A stretch of DNA of 64,000 nucleotides from Verrucomicrobiaceae bacterium. Its GTDB lineage: Bacteria > Verrucomicrobiota > Verrucomicrobiia > Verrucomicrobiales > Verrucomicrobiaceae. The notes under the pieces were generated by a model that saw nothing but the letters and a program-made list of their open reading frames with translations, was not told the DNA's origin and ran no database searches. The first letter of the stretch is position 1. Each line of letters starts with the position of its first letter. The stretch lies in assembly GCA_947507875.1 (NCBI GenBank), contig CANNQP010000016.1:1-64000 (forward strand). The letters run 5' to 3'. The position numbers and the translations under genes are program-made. This document shows, piece by piece, positions 25,872 to 35,090 of this stretch.

Positions 25872-25980
25872 GCCCCCCCGGATGCCTCGGAGGTCGTTTT
25901 TGAGCGGTTTTTCCGTTTGCCCATGGAGTCAGGGCGGCTTACTTCCGCGCCCTTCTTCCACCCCAGCCCTGTCGCAAGTC

Positions 25981-27495
25981 ATGCTCGAATTTTTCCGCCG
26001 CCATCGTGGAGCTTTCATGATCGTTCTCACGGTCGTCATCATCCTGTCCTTCTCCGTGTGGGGAGGTTGGCGTCAGGACAGTGGTCCTCCCATGGCCTCA
26101 GCCTCGGATGATGCCTTCACGCTTTATGGAGAAACCTACACCGTTGGGGAGATGCAGCGCCTCGAGCGCTCCGTGCAGGTCATTCAGATGCTGCAGATGT
26201 ACAATCTCTACTTCGGCCTGATGTCTGCTTCACGTAGCCCTGCTGCGGGCGGACGTGATTTCGTATTCAACCTCCTCGTTCTGAAGCGCCAGATGCAGGA
26301 ATTGGGCATTCATCCTAGCGAGGCAGAGGCCAAGGCTGAGCTGGAAAAGTTACCCGCTCTGCAAGAAAATGGCAAATTTAGCCCACAGCGTGCCTACAAC
26401 TTCCAGGAAAATCTTGGAGCTTATGGAATGGGTGGCGGCGACATGCTAGAAGTCGCTAAGCTCAGCATCGGCTACAACAGCATCCAAGAGCTGATTGGCA
26501 AAAACTACATAGTTTCGACGATTGAGACGGACAAAGCCTACGCCAACGATCATCAGACATTAAAGGTTCAGACCGTGCGCTTTCTGAAAGAAGACTTCAA
26601 AAAAACCGCTGAAGTCAAAGACGATGAGATCAAAAAGTACTATGACGAGAACAAGGACACCTACAAAACCGTGGAAAAACGCGCGGTCAGCTGGGTGCTC
26701 TTTGCCAATCCCGCTGATGCTGACAAGAAACCTCTGGAAGAGCGACAGAAGCTCCAGAAGGAGCAGATCAGTCGTGTGGAGAAATTCAACGAAGCCAGCA
26801 TTGCCCCAGGAGCCAAGTTTGATGACATTGTCAAAAGCCTGAAGGAGAAGGCAGAAAAGGTGCCACTCTTTGCCAAAGATAGTCCTCCTGAAACGCTCAA
26901 AGGCGAAACAGACGTCATCGAAGCCATTTTCGCCCATTCCAAAGAGTCACGCGCGATTAGCGATCCCGTTAAAGGTACCAAAGGATACTTCATTTTTACC
27001 GTCACTCAGGTCGAAGAGCCTAAGCAACAGGAACTCGCTGAAGTGAAGGACAAGGTGAAAGAAACCCTTGCGACTCAAAAAGCTGATGAGGCCCTTTCCA
27101 AAGCCGTGAACGAAGCGCGCATCGCTTTCCAAGATGGACTGAAAGCTGGTAAGAAAATTGAAGATCTTGCCAAGGACAAAAAGCTGACCCTTAGCCCAAT
27201 CACCGAAATCACCGTCAACGAACCCCCCATGGATCTGCCCGACGCTCGTGAGATCGCCACAGAAGCCCAGAAAGTGGCCGCAGGTCAGGTCGCTAAAGTC
27301 GTAAACACAGACAAAGGCGCGGTGCTGGCCTTTGTTGCTGCCAAAGAATTGAGGAAGCGTGATGACCGCGAAACCCTGCGCAAGAACACCGAAGACCGCA
27401 ATGCCAGTCAAGAGCGCAATCGTCTCTTCAATGCCTGGTTCTCCCGCAAAGTGGAAGAAGCCGGTCTCAAGGTGCATCTCAAGATGAGCGTCTGA
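25981..27495 (+). CDS. SurA/PpiD-like periplasmic folding factor
   Basis: About 504 residues from ATG 25981; the longer frame upstream is not needed. A single N-terminal membrane anchor (GAFMIVLTVVIILSFSVWGGW) is followed by a SurA-N-like helical domain (FTLYGETYTVGEMQRLERSVQ...) and a Lys/Glu-rich domain with DDEIKKYYDENKDTYKTVEK and KGTKGYFIFTVTQVEEPKQQ, as in PpiD-like proteins. The central PPIase fold is poorly conserved and may be non-catalytic. The codon and residue composition is more Lys-rich than that of the neighbours. Confidence 0.8.
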   Translation: MLEFFRRHRGAFMIVLTVVIILSFSVWGGWRQDSGPPMASASDDAFTLYGETYTVGEMQRLERSVQVIQMLQMYNLYFGLMSASRSPAAGGRDFVFNLLVLKRQMQELGIHPSEAEAKAELEKLPALQENGKFSPQRAYNFQENLGAYGMGGGDMLEVAKLSIGYNSIQELIGKNYIVSTIETDKAYANDHQTLKVQTVRFLKEDFKKTAEVKDDEIKKYYDENKDTYKTVEKRAVSWVLFANPADADKKPLEERQKLQKEQISRVEKFNEASIAPGAKFDDIVKSLKEKAEKVPLFAKDSPPETLKGETDVIEAIFAHSKESRAISDPVKGTKGYFIFTVTQVEEPKQQELAEVKDKVKETLATQKADEALSKAVNEARIAFQDGLKAGKKIEDLAKDKKLTLSPITEITVNEPPMDLPDAREIATEAQKVAAGQVAKVVNTDKGAVLAFVAAKELRKRDDRETLRKNTEDRNASQERNRLFNAWFSRKVEEAGLKVHLKMSV

Positions 27496-27511
27496 TCTAC
27501 CCACGGCCTGC

Positions 27512-27877
27512 ATGTCTGAAGTACTGCCTGAGATCGAAGCTGTCTTTGACGAGGCCTCAGGCTGCATCGCCATCGGCGATCTCGAAGCTGCTGTGCCGCT
27601 CTACCATCGCTGTGTCGAGCTCGACCCGAATTTCTTCGAAGGATGGCACGCCCTGGGGATGGCCCTGATGAAAACAGGTCACCTCAAGGAAGCCATCGGT
27701 GCGGGGCTGATGGCGACCACCCTACGCCCCAATGATCTATTGGCCTGGACTGCTCTGAGTCAAATGTATGTGGCCAACCACCAAATCGCTGAAGCTGAAG
27801 ACGCCAAAGGTAAGGCACGCATCCTCTCCTTAGGAGGTCGCGTGATCAAAGATGCATCAGCAAGCCCTTCTCTCTAA
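27512..27877 (+). CDS. Small tetratricopeptide-repeat protein
   Basis: 121 residues. Two to three TPR helix pairs are visible: AVPLYHRCVELDPNFFEGWH, ALGMALMKTGHLKEAIGAGL and TLRPNDLLAWTALSQMYVAN. No signal peptide. It starts 17 bases after the PpiD-like gene and is probably co-transcribed with it; a scaffold role is inferred. Confidence 0.75.
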   Translation: MSEVLPEIEAVFDEASGCIAIGDLEAAVPLYHRCVELDPNFFEGWHALGMALMKTGHLKEAIGAGLMATTLRPNDLLAWTALSQMYVANHQIAEAEDAKGKARILSLGGRVIKDASASPSL

Positions 27878-28038
27878 GCGTTCATCGCTAAGTCTATGAC
27901 AAGGTCAGAAGAGGCTTGGCAAAGGGGAGTGTGTGGAAGAGCATGTTAGATGTCATCAGGGTGACATGGCTGCGAACCCATCGCATCCATTCAACCGTTA
28001 GGATGTTTAAGGGCCGCCCACTGTAGGGTTAAGACAGG

Positions 28039-28080
28039 CTCGCCGATTTATTTCAGAAGTGACATTTAGAGATCGGCGAG
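28039..28080. promoter_or_regulatory. Inverted repeat upstream of the LysM lipoprotein gene
   Basis: Perfect 9-bp arms CTCGCCGAT (28039-28047) and ATCGGCGAG (28072-28080) with a 24-nt spacer, about 50 bases before the LysM start. There is no T-run. It could be an operator or a leader hairpin. The rest of 27878-28128 shows nothing recognisable. Confidence 0.4.
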
Positions 28081-28128
28081 GGCATATCTGGCTTGCAGAA
28101 GCTGCATGGTGGAAGAAACTCATGCTTC

Positions 28129-28617
28129 ATGTGCTTCGCTCGCCTACGCGTTCTCTTTCTTTTCGTTTCCAGCGGCCTTCTTCTGTCGTCTTGTGGCTCT
28201 TTGTCGAGCATGAAAGGGGTGCCACGTCAGTTGCCTGACATTCACCTCTATGGCAGCAGCACAACGCCAGCGCATGGCATGGAGAGGAAGGATTACCCTT
28301 TTGCTCCCAATGGAGATTACATGATCACGTGGGCAGCGGAAGGTGAAAAAGCAGCGACCTCTGCCGACATCGACTCCTGGAGTCGATCGCATGGAGGTTC
28401 GGTATCGCGTCGTAATCCTTCCCCTGTTCGCAAAGTTTCATCCTCGAAGAAAAAGACGTCTTCGTCGAGTCGTGGTGGCGCTTATACAATCAAAAAAGGC
28501 GATACGCTTGGTGCGATCGCACGCAAGCATGGTACGACGGTCGCCAAGATCAAAGCCGCAAATGGCATGAAGTCTGATTTCATCCGCGAAGGGAAAACGC
28601 TCCGCATTCCCAAGTGA
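28129..28617 (+). CDS. LysM-domain lipoprotein
   Basis: About 162 residues from ATG 28129 (a TTG at 28093 is in frame). Signal ARLRVLFLFVSSGLLLSSCG gives a lipobox LLSSC. After a Ser/Lys-rich linker comes one C-terminal LysM, GGAYTIKKGDTLGAIARKHG followed by TTVAKIKAANGM, which binds peptidoglycan. The amidase gene follows 9 bases after the stop, so the pair is likely a cell-wall hydrolysis unit. Confidence 0.85.
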   Translation: MCFARLRVLFLFVSSGLLLSSCGSLSSMKGVPRQLPDIHLYGSSTTPAHGMERKDYPFAPNGDYMITWAAEGEKAATSADIDSWSRSHGGSVSRRNPSPVRKVSSSKKKTSSSSRGGAYTIKKGDTLGAIARKHGTTVAKIKAANGMKSDFIREGKTLRIPK

Positions 28618-28626
28618 TTTTAGCCA

Positions 28627-29229
28627 ATGGCGCGTAGCTTCAAACTATTGGCGAGTGCATGCATGCTGCTCCTTGGCGGGGCTGTAAGCTGCTGGGCAGC
28701 TCATTTTTCCACGGTGGTGATTGATGCCGGTCACGGTGGTAAGGATGGTGGATGTGTGCATCATGGGCTGGTCGAAAAAAAACTTTGTCTGGATGTGGCG
28801 TTGCGTTTGGAAAAACACCTCAAAGCCAGGGGAATGCGGGTGGTCATGACACGGCGAACCGATGTCTTTGTGAGTCTCGAGCAGCGGGCAGCTATCTCGA
28901 ATCGCCAGCGCCATGCTCTTTTTGTTAGCATTCATTTCAATGCGGCGCGGAATCACGCCATCAGCGGCATGGAAGTCTTTTATCGAAGTAGCGCGGGGAA
29001 GAACGTCGCGAGTCGAATTTTGCGTAGCATGGATCTCAATCTCAAAGGGAAAAATCGCGGCATCTTCTGTAAAGACCTCAAGGTGCTACGCGCCACACAA
29101 GCCATTGCCGTCTTGGTCGAGGGGGGATACCTCAGTCATAAAATCGACGCGTCACGCTGCGCGACATCTGCCCACCGGGAGGAGATGGCTCGCTCCATTG
29201 CGATTGGGATTATGGGTTCTCGGTCTTGA
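28627..29229 (+). CDS. N-acetylmuramoyl-L-alanine amidase (Amidase_3)
   Basis: 200 residues with a signal peptide (LLASACMLLLGGAVSCWAA). Zinc-amidase motifs are VVIDAGHGGKDGGCVHHGL (first His), EKKLCLDVALRLEKHL with the second ligand Glu, LFVSIHFNAARN (third His) and VLVEGGYLSH with the catalytic Glu. It cleaves the bond between MurNAc and the stem peptide during cell separation. No cell-wall-binding domain of its own; the adjacent LysM lipoprotein may supply targeting. Confidence 0.93.
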   Translation: MARSFKLLASACMLLLGGAVSCWAAHFSTVVIDAGHGGKDGGCVHHGLVEKKLCLDVALRLEKHLKARGMRVVMTRRTDVFVSLEQRAAISNRQRHALFVSIHFNAARNHAISGMEVFYRSSAGKNVASRILRSMDLNLKGKNRGIFCKDLKVLRATQAIAVLVEGGYLSHKIDASRCATSAHREEMARSIAIGIMGSRS

Positions 29230-29325
29230 TCCCTGTGCCTGCCTTTCTCCATTTGACGCACGATTCGCGGCACGCTAGAGACATATCCTCAACGCTTCTA
29301 CCTTCAAGCGGTCAAAACCTGCCTT

Positions 29326-29922
29326 ATGCATTCCGTCCGTTCTTTCTTCCGGTTCGCGCTTCTCGCCACCAGCTTCGCCTTGATCACTGGCGCAAAGGCT
29401 AATCCGTTACCCATGGATCATCCCTGTGCTGAATTGGTGAAAAAATACCTCACCTGCGTCGTGAATCAGGACTGGAAGACTGCTGCTGCTTTGCTCCAAT
29501 CTGCCTCTCTTGAGCGGAAACAGAAGGAAACGATCGCGATCATCAAAACGGCTCCAACGATGACGGAAGAGCAGCAGATGCTTGAGCGTTTTGGTGTTAA
29601 AGAAATCCGCGAACTCGAGAAGCTTACGCCTCAGGAATTCTACATCATGGATCGTGAGGCTTGGCATAAGCGCATCAATGCTGCTCCTGAAGTGACCCAG
29701 CGTAAACAAGACACATTGAAGATCATGGTGCTCGGTCTTGTGGAAGAGAAGGGCAAAGATTATGTCCACGCCACGGTCCGCACCTCTCAAGAAACTCTCA
29801 CTGATAAAATTGAAGAGTTGTTTTTGATCTCTTTTATCAAACAAGACGGCAAGTGGGTGATCTCTCCGGAAATGAAAGATCGGCCGATCATCACGCCTCT
29901 GGAAAAAGCGACGAAAAAGTAA
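29326..29922 (+). CDS. Secreted protein of unknown function
   Basis: 198 residues, signal peptide SFFRFALLATSFALITGAKA. The mature part is alpha-helical then beta (VKKYLTCVVNQDWKTAAALL, later YVHATVRTSQETLTDKIEEL, then WVISPEMKDR), a layout reminiscent of NTF2-like or DUF4878 proteins, but I cannot assign it. It is followed by a strong terminator. Confidence 0.6.
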   Translation: MHSVRSFFRFALLATSFALITGAKANPLPMDHPCAELVKKYLTCVVNQDWKTAAALLQSASLERKQKETIAIIKTAPTMTEEQQMLERFGVKEIRELEKLTPQEFYIMDREAWHKRINAAPEVTQRKQDTLKIMVLGLVEEKGKDYVHATVRTSQETLTDKIEELFLISFIKQDGKWVISPEMKDRPIITPLEKATKK

Positions 29923-29946
29923 TTTGTTAACCAGCTTCTTTTCATC

Positions 29947-29978
29947 AAAGCGGTCCGCCTTTCTCGGACCGCTTTTTT
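29947..29978 (+). terminator. Rho-independent terminator
   Basis: Eleven-base arms AAAGCGGTCCG (29947-29957) and CGGACCGCTTT (29965-29975) with a 7-nt loop, running into six T (29973-29978). It lies 25 bases after the stop at 29922. Confidence 0.9.
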
Positions 29979-30203
29979 GTGCCACCGCACGAGTTGATTC
30001 GGGCTTGCATCAGATGCTGCGAGCTGGTTGTGCCATCGGCCCAGAGTTACCGTCTTCTTTACGCGAAGCGCGGCCTGCTGGCTTGAGACAAGGAGCTCAT
30101 GCAAATATCGTATCGTGATCAGCGAAAGTGGCACGATGATCATGCTGCTGAAGTTGGCCTCTTGTTGATGAGGCTTTGAAGAGCTTGTTTTGCCAATGTA
30201 AAT

Positions 30204-30278
30204 TGGCGACCCCTACGGGAATCGAACCCGTGTCGCATCCGTGAAAGGGATGTGTCCTAACCGCTAGACGAAGGGGTC
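30204..30278 (-). tRNA. tRNA-Glu (anticodon TTC)
   Basis: Read on the minus strand: acceptor GACCCCT pairs with AGGGGTC, D arm, anticodon stem ATCCC/GGGAT-type around CTTTCAC with anticodon TTC, T loop GGGTTCGATTCCC, discriminator G and an encoded CCA. All four stems close. Confidence 0.95.
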
Positions 30279-30442
30279 AAGCTCCGATTGAGCGGGCCGT
30301 GAGATTGCCGCAGTACCAGCTTTGTGCAAGGGGAAATGCATTCTTTTCCAGGTTTTTTTCAACTCAATGAACTGACCAAGGGGGGTGTTGACATTCTCGC
30401 ACAGCATCCGAAGTGCAGTGCTCACATACTCTGTCAGTTCTT

Positions 30443-31825
30443 ATGAAAACCGTCGCTATTGTCGGACGCCCCAATGTTGGCAAATCCGCCCTGTTTAACC
30501 GTCTCGCCGGTTTAAATATTTCTATCGTCCATGACTTAGCGGGAGTCACTCGGGATCGCATCACGGCTGAGTGCCGCCGCGGGCCGCGCACGTTTCAAAT
30601 CATGGATACGGGCGGTATCGGGGCGAATACGGAGGACGTCTTGACTGAGCAGGTGCAAACGGAGGCAGTGATCGCGCTCGAGGTCGCGGATCTCTTGCTT
30701 TTTGTGGTGGATGTTTTTGATGGCATCACGCCCATTGATCAAACCCTAGCGTCGATGCTACGCCGCACGCGCAAACCAGTGCTGCTAGTGTGCAACAAGG
30801 CCGATTCTGAAAAACGTCGGCTCGGTTCCGCCGAATTCGCGCGACTTGGCTTTGAAGATCTCGCTGAAGTCAGCGCTGTGCATGGTCATGGCATTGATGC
30901 GCTGGTGGAGATGATCGCAGATAAGCTCGGTCTTGATGAGGAAGATGCAGAGGCTGATGAAGCCGCGCAGCAGCGTCGTCGCACGCGCCCCTTGAAGCTG
31001 GCCATCGTCGGCCGTCCGAATGCAGGCAAGTCCTCTCTTGTGAACGCCATTCTTGGTCAGGAGCGTGCCATCGTCAGTGAAGTGGCCGGAACGACACGCG
31101 ATAGCCTCGACATTCACTGCACTTACAATGGCAAGGCTTACCAACTGATTGATACAGCTGGCATTCGTCGGCAGTCGAAGGTGGATACAGATGTCGAGAT
31201 TTTTTCTATTCAGCGCAGCTTTCAAGCCGTGAAGCGTGCTGACATTTGCTTGCTGGTCGTGGACTGTGCTGATGGTGCAAAGATGCAGGATCGCAAGATT
31301 GCTCAGCTGATTTTGGAGGAGCGCAAACCTTGCATTCTGGTGATGAATAAATTCGATCTCTATCATCCGACGGCAAAGCAAAAAGACCGTCTGGATGAAT
31401 TGAAGGAAATCATGTCCCGTGAGTTTTTCTTTCTTCACTATGCCCCGCTGGTGGCGATTTCTGCCAAGGAGAAAGATAACCTAGGCAAGCTCTTCGTGCA
31501 GATCGAAGCCGTGCGCAAAGGCGCTCAGAGCCGCATCGGCACGGGGGCACTCAATCGTTTGCTGCATGAGGCTATCGAGAACACGCCAGGGCCTCTGGGG
31601 CGCAGTCGTTTTGCGTTCAAGCTGCTGTATGCCACGCAGGTCGCCGATACGGGAGAAGACGCGCAGGTGCCTGTGCCGCATTTTGTGCTCTTTGCGAACC
31701 GAGCTGCCAAGATGACGGAAGGATATCTTCGCTTTCTGGAAAGTGTGATTCGCAAGGAATGGCCTGCTCCTGGGGTTCCTTTCCGCATGAGTGTGCGTGG
31801 CAAACAGCCAAAGTCCAAAATGTAG
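30443..31825 (+). CDS. der: Ribosome-associated GTPase Der (EngA)
   Basis: About 460 residues from ATG 30443. Two tandem GTPase domains: G1 motifs GRPNVGKSALFN and GRPNAGKSSLVN, G3 DTGGI and DTAGI, G4 NKAD and NKFD, each with TRD preceding switch II. The C-terminal KH-like domain (LLHEAIENTPGP...FVLFANRAAKMTEGYLRFLE) is present. Der is needed for 50S subunit assembly. Confidence 0.97.
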   Translation: MKTVAIVGRPNVGKSALFNRLAGLNISIVHDLAGVTRDRITAECRRGPRTFQIMDTGGIGANTEDVLTEQVQTEAVIALEVADLLLFVVDVFDGITPIDQTLASMLRRTRKPVLLVCNKADSEKRRLGSAEFARLGFEDLAEVSAVHGHGIDALVEMIADKLGLDEEDAEADEAAQQRRRTRPLKLAIVGRPNAGKSSLVNAILGQERAIVSEVAGTTRDSLDIHCTYNGKAYQLIDTAGIRRQSKVDTDVEIFSIQRSFQAVKRADICLLVVDCADGAKMQDRKIAQLILEERKPCILVMNKFDLYHPTAKQKDRLDELKEIMSREFFFLHYAPLVAISAKEKDNLGKLFVQIEAVRKGAQSRIGTGALNRLLHEAIENTPGPLGRSRFAFKLLYATQVADTGEDAQVPVPHFVLFANRAAKMTEGYLRFLESVIRKEWPAPGVPFRMSVRGKQPKSKM

Positions 31826-31874
31826 GATCTTCTTCGGGGTGGGTTTCGACCTTGATGCAGAGGCTAAACCCTAC

Positions 31875-32654
31875 CTAGCCTGTGATCAGCCATGCAGCCG
31901 CAAAAAGAGTCAAGGCGAAGAGAGTCCATTCAAATGGCTTTTGAGGGATGTGCTTGAGGATTTGCCAGCCCAAAAGTACTCCTATGACGACAAAGGGTAG
32001 CATGACCAAGTTGGTGGCCAAGGATTGGCCATGAATGATGCCGAGGTCGGCTGAGAATGGGATTTTAAAAAGATTGATGAACAAGAAGAAGCGACTGAAG
32101 ACGCCCAGGTGATCCTTTTTCTCCATGTGCTGGGAGAGCAGGTAAACGGTCATGACTGGCCCTGCGGCATTAGCCAGCATGGTCACCAGCCCAGCGCAGA
32201 GGCCCATGCTCCAGGCAAACGCCTGATGCTCAGTGAGCGCCATGAAATCCTGACGGCGGGCCTGAAGCACAAGGTGAAAAGCAAGCAGGCCAATGATGAG
32301 CCAGCCGATGACGACCCTGGCTGAGGTATTGTCGATATGACTCAACAACAGCCAGCCGAGGATCACGCCGGTGATGGCTGGGGGCACCATGGGGAGGATG
32401 CGACGCCACGAGCCGCCTTTGCGGTTGATGAAGTAGCCCATGAGGTCGGCTGCGATGAGCAAGGGGAGGACTAAGCCCACGGAAGGTTTGGCTCCAAAGG
32501 CTTGAGCCATCAGCACTACATTCAGCGTCGAAGTGCCTGACAGGCCAGCTTTGGATAAGCCAATGCAAACTGCGGCCATCGTGGCGAGTAAAAAAGTATG
32601 CACATCCTGGGTAAAGAGTGTGTGCTGTTCCAACCAGTCGAGTAGGGAGCTCAA
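31875..32654 (-). CDS. TauE/SafE-family membrane permease
   Basis: 259 residues with about eight hydrophobic segments. The family pattern is visible in AAVCIGLSKAGLSGTSTLNV at the N-terminus and LCAGLVTMLANAAGPVMTVY in the middle. Members export sulfite, sulfoacetate or related organosulfur anions. It lies 248 bases downstream of the sulfatase gene on the same strand; I saw no promoter or gene in that gap (32655-32902). Confidence 0.9.
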   Translation of the reverse strand: MSSLLDWLEQHTLFTQDVHTFLLATMAAVCIGLSKAGLSGTSTLNVVLMAQAFGAKPSVGLVLPLLIAADLMGYFINRKGGSWRRILPMVPPAITGVILGWLLLSHIDNTSARVVIGWLIIGLLAFHLVLQARRQDFMALTEHQAFAWSMGLCAGLVTMLANAAGPVMTVYLLSQHMEKKDHLGVFSRFFLFINLFKIPFSADLGIIHGQSLATNLVMLPFVVIGVLLGWQILKHIPQKPFEWTLFALTLFAAAWLITG

Positions 32655-32902
32655 TGGAATTACAATGACTTAAGGGTCGAAGGCGACTGATGCGCCGGTG
32701 AGGAAGGGGGCATAGATCTCTGAGACCATGTTGAATCGCGTAGCCATCGAACGCAGTGGTGGGTTGAAAATCATGCTAGCATTTAAACCGTTGGTGCGGG
32801 CGCCGACGCTGCCAATCTAAAATGTACGGATTCGTCCGATGTCATGGATTGATTGGTGAGAAGGGCCTCCGACAAGAGCGTAGATGATTTCCAAAGAGAA
32901 TC

Positions 32903-34483
32903 TTATTTGGTCTTTTTGGGGAGTTTGCCTTTTCCCTTCTTGGGCTGCGGTGGGGTGGGTTCACCTTCGAAGGGTTTATTCCCGTGGGCGAAGCGAGGTG
33001 GTGGAATGACGTCTTTGACCTCTTCCTGCAAACGCTTGAGCTCGGCTTTCAGTTCCTTGACGGTCTCTGCATAGGCTGGATCCTGGTAGTAGCTTTGAGT
33101 TTCAAGTGGGTCTTGTTGGCGATCGAGAAGTTCCCAGTCGTCCACATCAGGTGTGTAATAATGGATGAGCTTGTAGCGGTCAGTAATGACGCCGTAATGG
33201 GGGCGGACCTGGTGGGGCAGCGGATACTCGAAGTAGTGATAGTAGAATGATTTTCTCCAATCCGCAGGCTGTTCACCTTTGAAGAGAGGCACGAGGCTGT
33301 GGCCTTGCATGTCTGTAGGCTGCGATTGACCGGCAAGTTCAAGGAACGTCTGCGCGAGGTCTAGGAGGGATACGATGCGTTTTTCAGTGCTGCCTGCTTT
33401 GGTCACGCCAGGCCAGCGGACGAGAAATGGAGTGCTCAGTGATTCCTCGAAAATCCAGCGCTTGTCGAACCAGCCATGTTCGCCAAGGTAGAAGCCTTGA
33501 TCACTGCTGAGGATGACCACGGTGTTTTCTGCGAGTCCTGATTCATCAAGATAGGCGAGTGTGCGCTGCACGCTTTCGTCCACGGCTTTCACACAGGCGG
33601 TGTAGTCGTGCATGTAGCGCTGATAACGCCAGCGGACGAGATCTTTACCGCTCAGATTCGCCTCACGGAACTTAGCGTTTCTAGGCTCGTAGTAGTCGTT
33701 CCAGTATTTGAGCTGGTCAGGGGTGAGATGACTAGGGGGGACGAGTTTAGCATCACGCTCGGTGAAGGTGCGGTCCAGACCCATGTCATGGTCACTGATG
33801 GCTTTGCTGCGGCCTTTGTAGCTGTCGAAAAGTGTTTCAGGCTCAGGATAAATTCGGTCGTTGTCGTGCCCAAGGTGGCGGATGGGAGGTTCCCATTCGC
33901 GATGCGGTGCCTTGTGCTGCATCATGAGCAGGAACGGTTTGGTTTGATCCCTTTTTTTGAGCCATTCTAGAGATAGGTCGGTGATGACATCGGTGACATA
34001 GCCGCCATGCTTCACGGGTTTGCCGTTATCGATCATGGGTGGGTTGTAGTAGGCACCTTGGCCTGGCAAGACATGCCAATAATCGTAGCCCACAGGGTCT
34101 GTCATGAGGTGCCATTTACCGATGATGGCATTTGTGTAGCCTGCCTTCTGCAAAAGCTTGGGGAACGTCTGCTGGCTGCTGTCAAAACTACTGTTGCTGT
34201 TGTTATAAAAGCCGTTCAGGTGAGAATACTTGCCGGTCTGAATGACGGCACGCATCGGGCCACAGATGGAGTTGGTGACGAGGCAGCGATCAAAGCGAAT
34301 GCCTTCTTTCGCCAAGCGATCCATGCCAGGGGTTTGCAACAACTGGCGTTTTTCACCATATGCGCTGATGACTTGGCTGGCTAGATCATCGCAAAAGATG
34401 AAGAGAATGTTAGGGCGTTGGGTTCTCTCTGCCTGGGCAAGGCTGGAAGCGGCAAGGAGCAAAAGGACGAAGCGTCGCAACAT
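32903..34483 (-). CDS. Secreted sulfatase (type I, formylglycine-dependent)
   Basis: 526 residues with a signal peptide (LRRFVLLLLAASSLAQA). The N-terminal metal site is PNILFIFCDDLASQ, and the maturation motif is CGPMR (CxPxR) in NSICGPMRAVIQTGKYSH, where Cys must be converted to formylglycine. Also visible are IIGKWHL and VVILSSDQGFYLGEHGWFDK, the second metal-binding part. The C-terminus ends in a lysine-rich KKGKGKLPKK tail. Likely acts on sulfated polysaccharides. No formylglycine-generating enzyme gene is in the window. Confidence 0.94.
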   Translation of the reverse strand: MLRRFVLLLLAASSLAQAERTQRPNILFIFCDDLASQVISAYGEKRQLLQTPGMDRLAKEGIRFDRCLVTNSICGPMRAVIQTGKYSHLNGFYNNSNSSFDSSQQTFPKLLQKAGYTNAIIGKWHLMTDPVGYDYWHVLPGQGAYYNPPMIDNGKPVKHGGYVTDVITDLSLEWLKKRDQTKPFLLMMQHKAPHREWEPPIRHLGHDNDRIYPEPETLFDSYKGRSKAISDHDMGLDRTFTERDAKLVPPSHLTPDQLKYWNDYYEPRNAKFREANLSGKDLVRWRYQRYMHDYTACVKAVDESVQRTLAYLDESGLAENTVVILSSDQGFYLGEHGWFDKRWIFEESLSTPFLVRWPGVTKAGSTEKRIVSLLDLAQTFLELAGQSQPTDMQGHSLVPLFKGEQPADWRKSFYYHYFEYPLPHQVRPHYGVITDRYKLIHYYTPDVDDWELLDRQQDPLETQSYYQDPAYAETVKELKAELKRLQEEVKDVIPPPRFAHGNKPFEGEPTPPQPKKGKGKLPKKTK

Positions 34484-34601
34484 GAGGCCGCAGTAACGTG
34501 ATGAATGAGATACAGCTTACGCCAAAATCCCTGATGGAAAGCAGATGGACCATTCAACCAGAGAAGTTAGGCAATGCTCTTCAGTTAAGTCCTTCAACAA
34601 A

Positions 34602-34740
34602 AGACCCTCTGGCGTTGAGGCCAGAGGGTCTATGGCGATCCAGCAACCAACAACAGTGAGGATCGATGGCACGAAAGTTTTAGCTAGAGCTGCAACTCAG
34701 TGGTCAAAACCGGAAAACCGGTCCGGTTGGGACACGGGAT
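34602..34740. other. Candidate structured RNA/leader in a gene-free region
   Basis: The 607-base stretch 34484-35090 has no convincing gene. It contains a strong hairpin with 11-bp arms AGACCCTCTGG (34602-34612) and CCAGAGGGTCT (34621-34631), then CGATCC/GGATCG arms around an AGCAACC motif (34636-34665), and repeated AACCGG/CCGGTT elements near 34709-34729. A run of T on the minus side of the first hairpin could also make it a minus-strand terminator. Ordered pairing suggests a small RNA or 5' leader, but no known riboswitch fits. Confidence 0.3.
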
Positions 34741-34860
34741 GGTAAAAAGTTTTGTGAGCCTCGTCAACCGACAGGGTTGTTTTTGCAAAAATAAAAAGTT
34801 TTTCTCATGTTTGAGAGGCTTCAAATGCCTCGAAGTCTCATAATTTTAGAAGAAATCTTC

Positions 34861-34888
34861 TTGACAGACATCTTGAACACATGTGTTC
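34861..34888 (+). promoter_or_regulatory. TTGACA box with palindromic operator-like site
   Basis: TTGACA at 34861 is a good -35 candidate. A perfect 14-bp palindrome GAACACATGTGTTC (34875-34888) overlaps the spacer, as expected for a repressor site. The -10 is weak. The PQQ-like genes start about 200 bases downstream and are the likely target. Confidence 0.35.
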
Positions 34889-35090
34889 GAATGAGTGCAT
34901 GGCTATTGGAGGGTGATGCATCAAACCAGGAACCGGTCACCAGGAAGGTGGAAAGATGCATGAAAGGCGGATCGTTTGTCCGTTCCCCCCACCAATGCGT
35001 TTGTCCGCGTGATATCTGTCATACCGACAAAGACGTTGAAGTCGATTCGTCCGCATCGACGGTGAAGGCTAAGCCACCCCACATCCCCAC

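Noticed and set aside
34602..34740. SAM-type riboswitch upstream of the PQQ-like genes
   Set aside because: Only an AGCAACC fragment is similar; the GAGGGA and GGTGC core elements and the P1 stem are missing and the genes are not methionine-related.
34861..34888. LexA (SOS) box
   Set aside because: The half-sites GAAC and GTTC are six bases apart, not the spacing of the Gram-positive box, and no SOS gene is adjacent.
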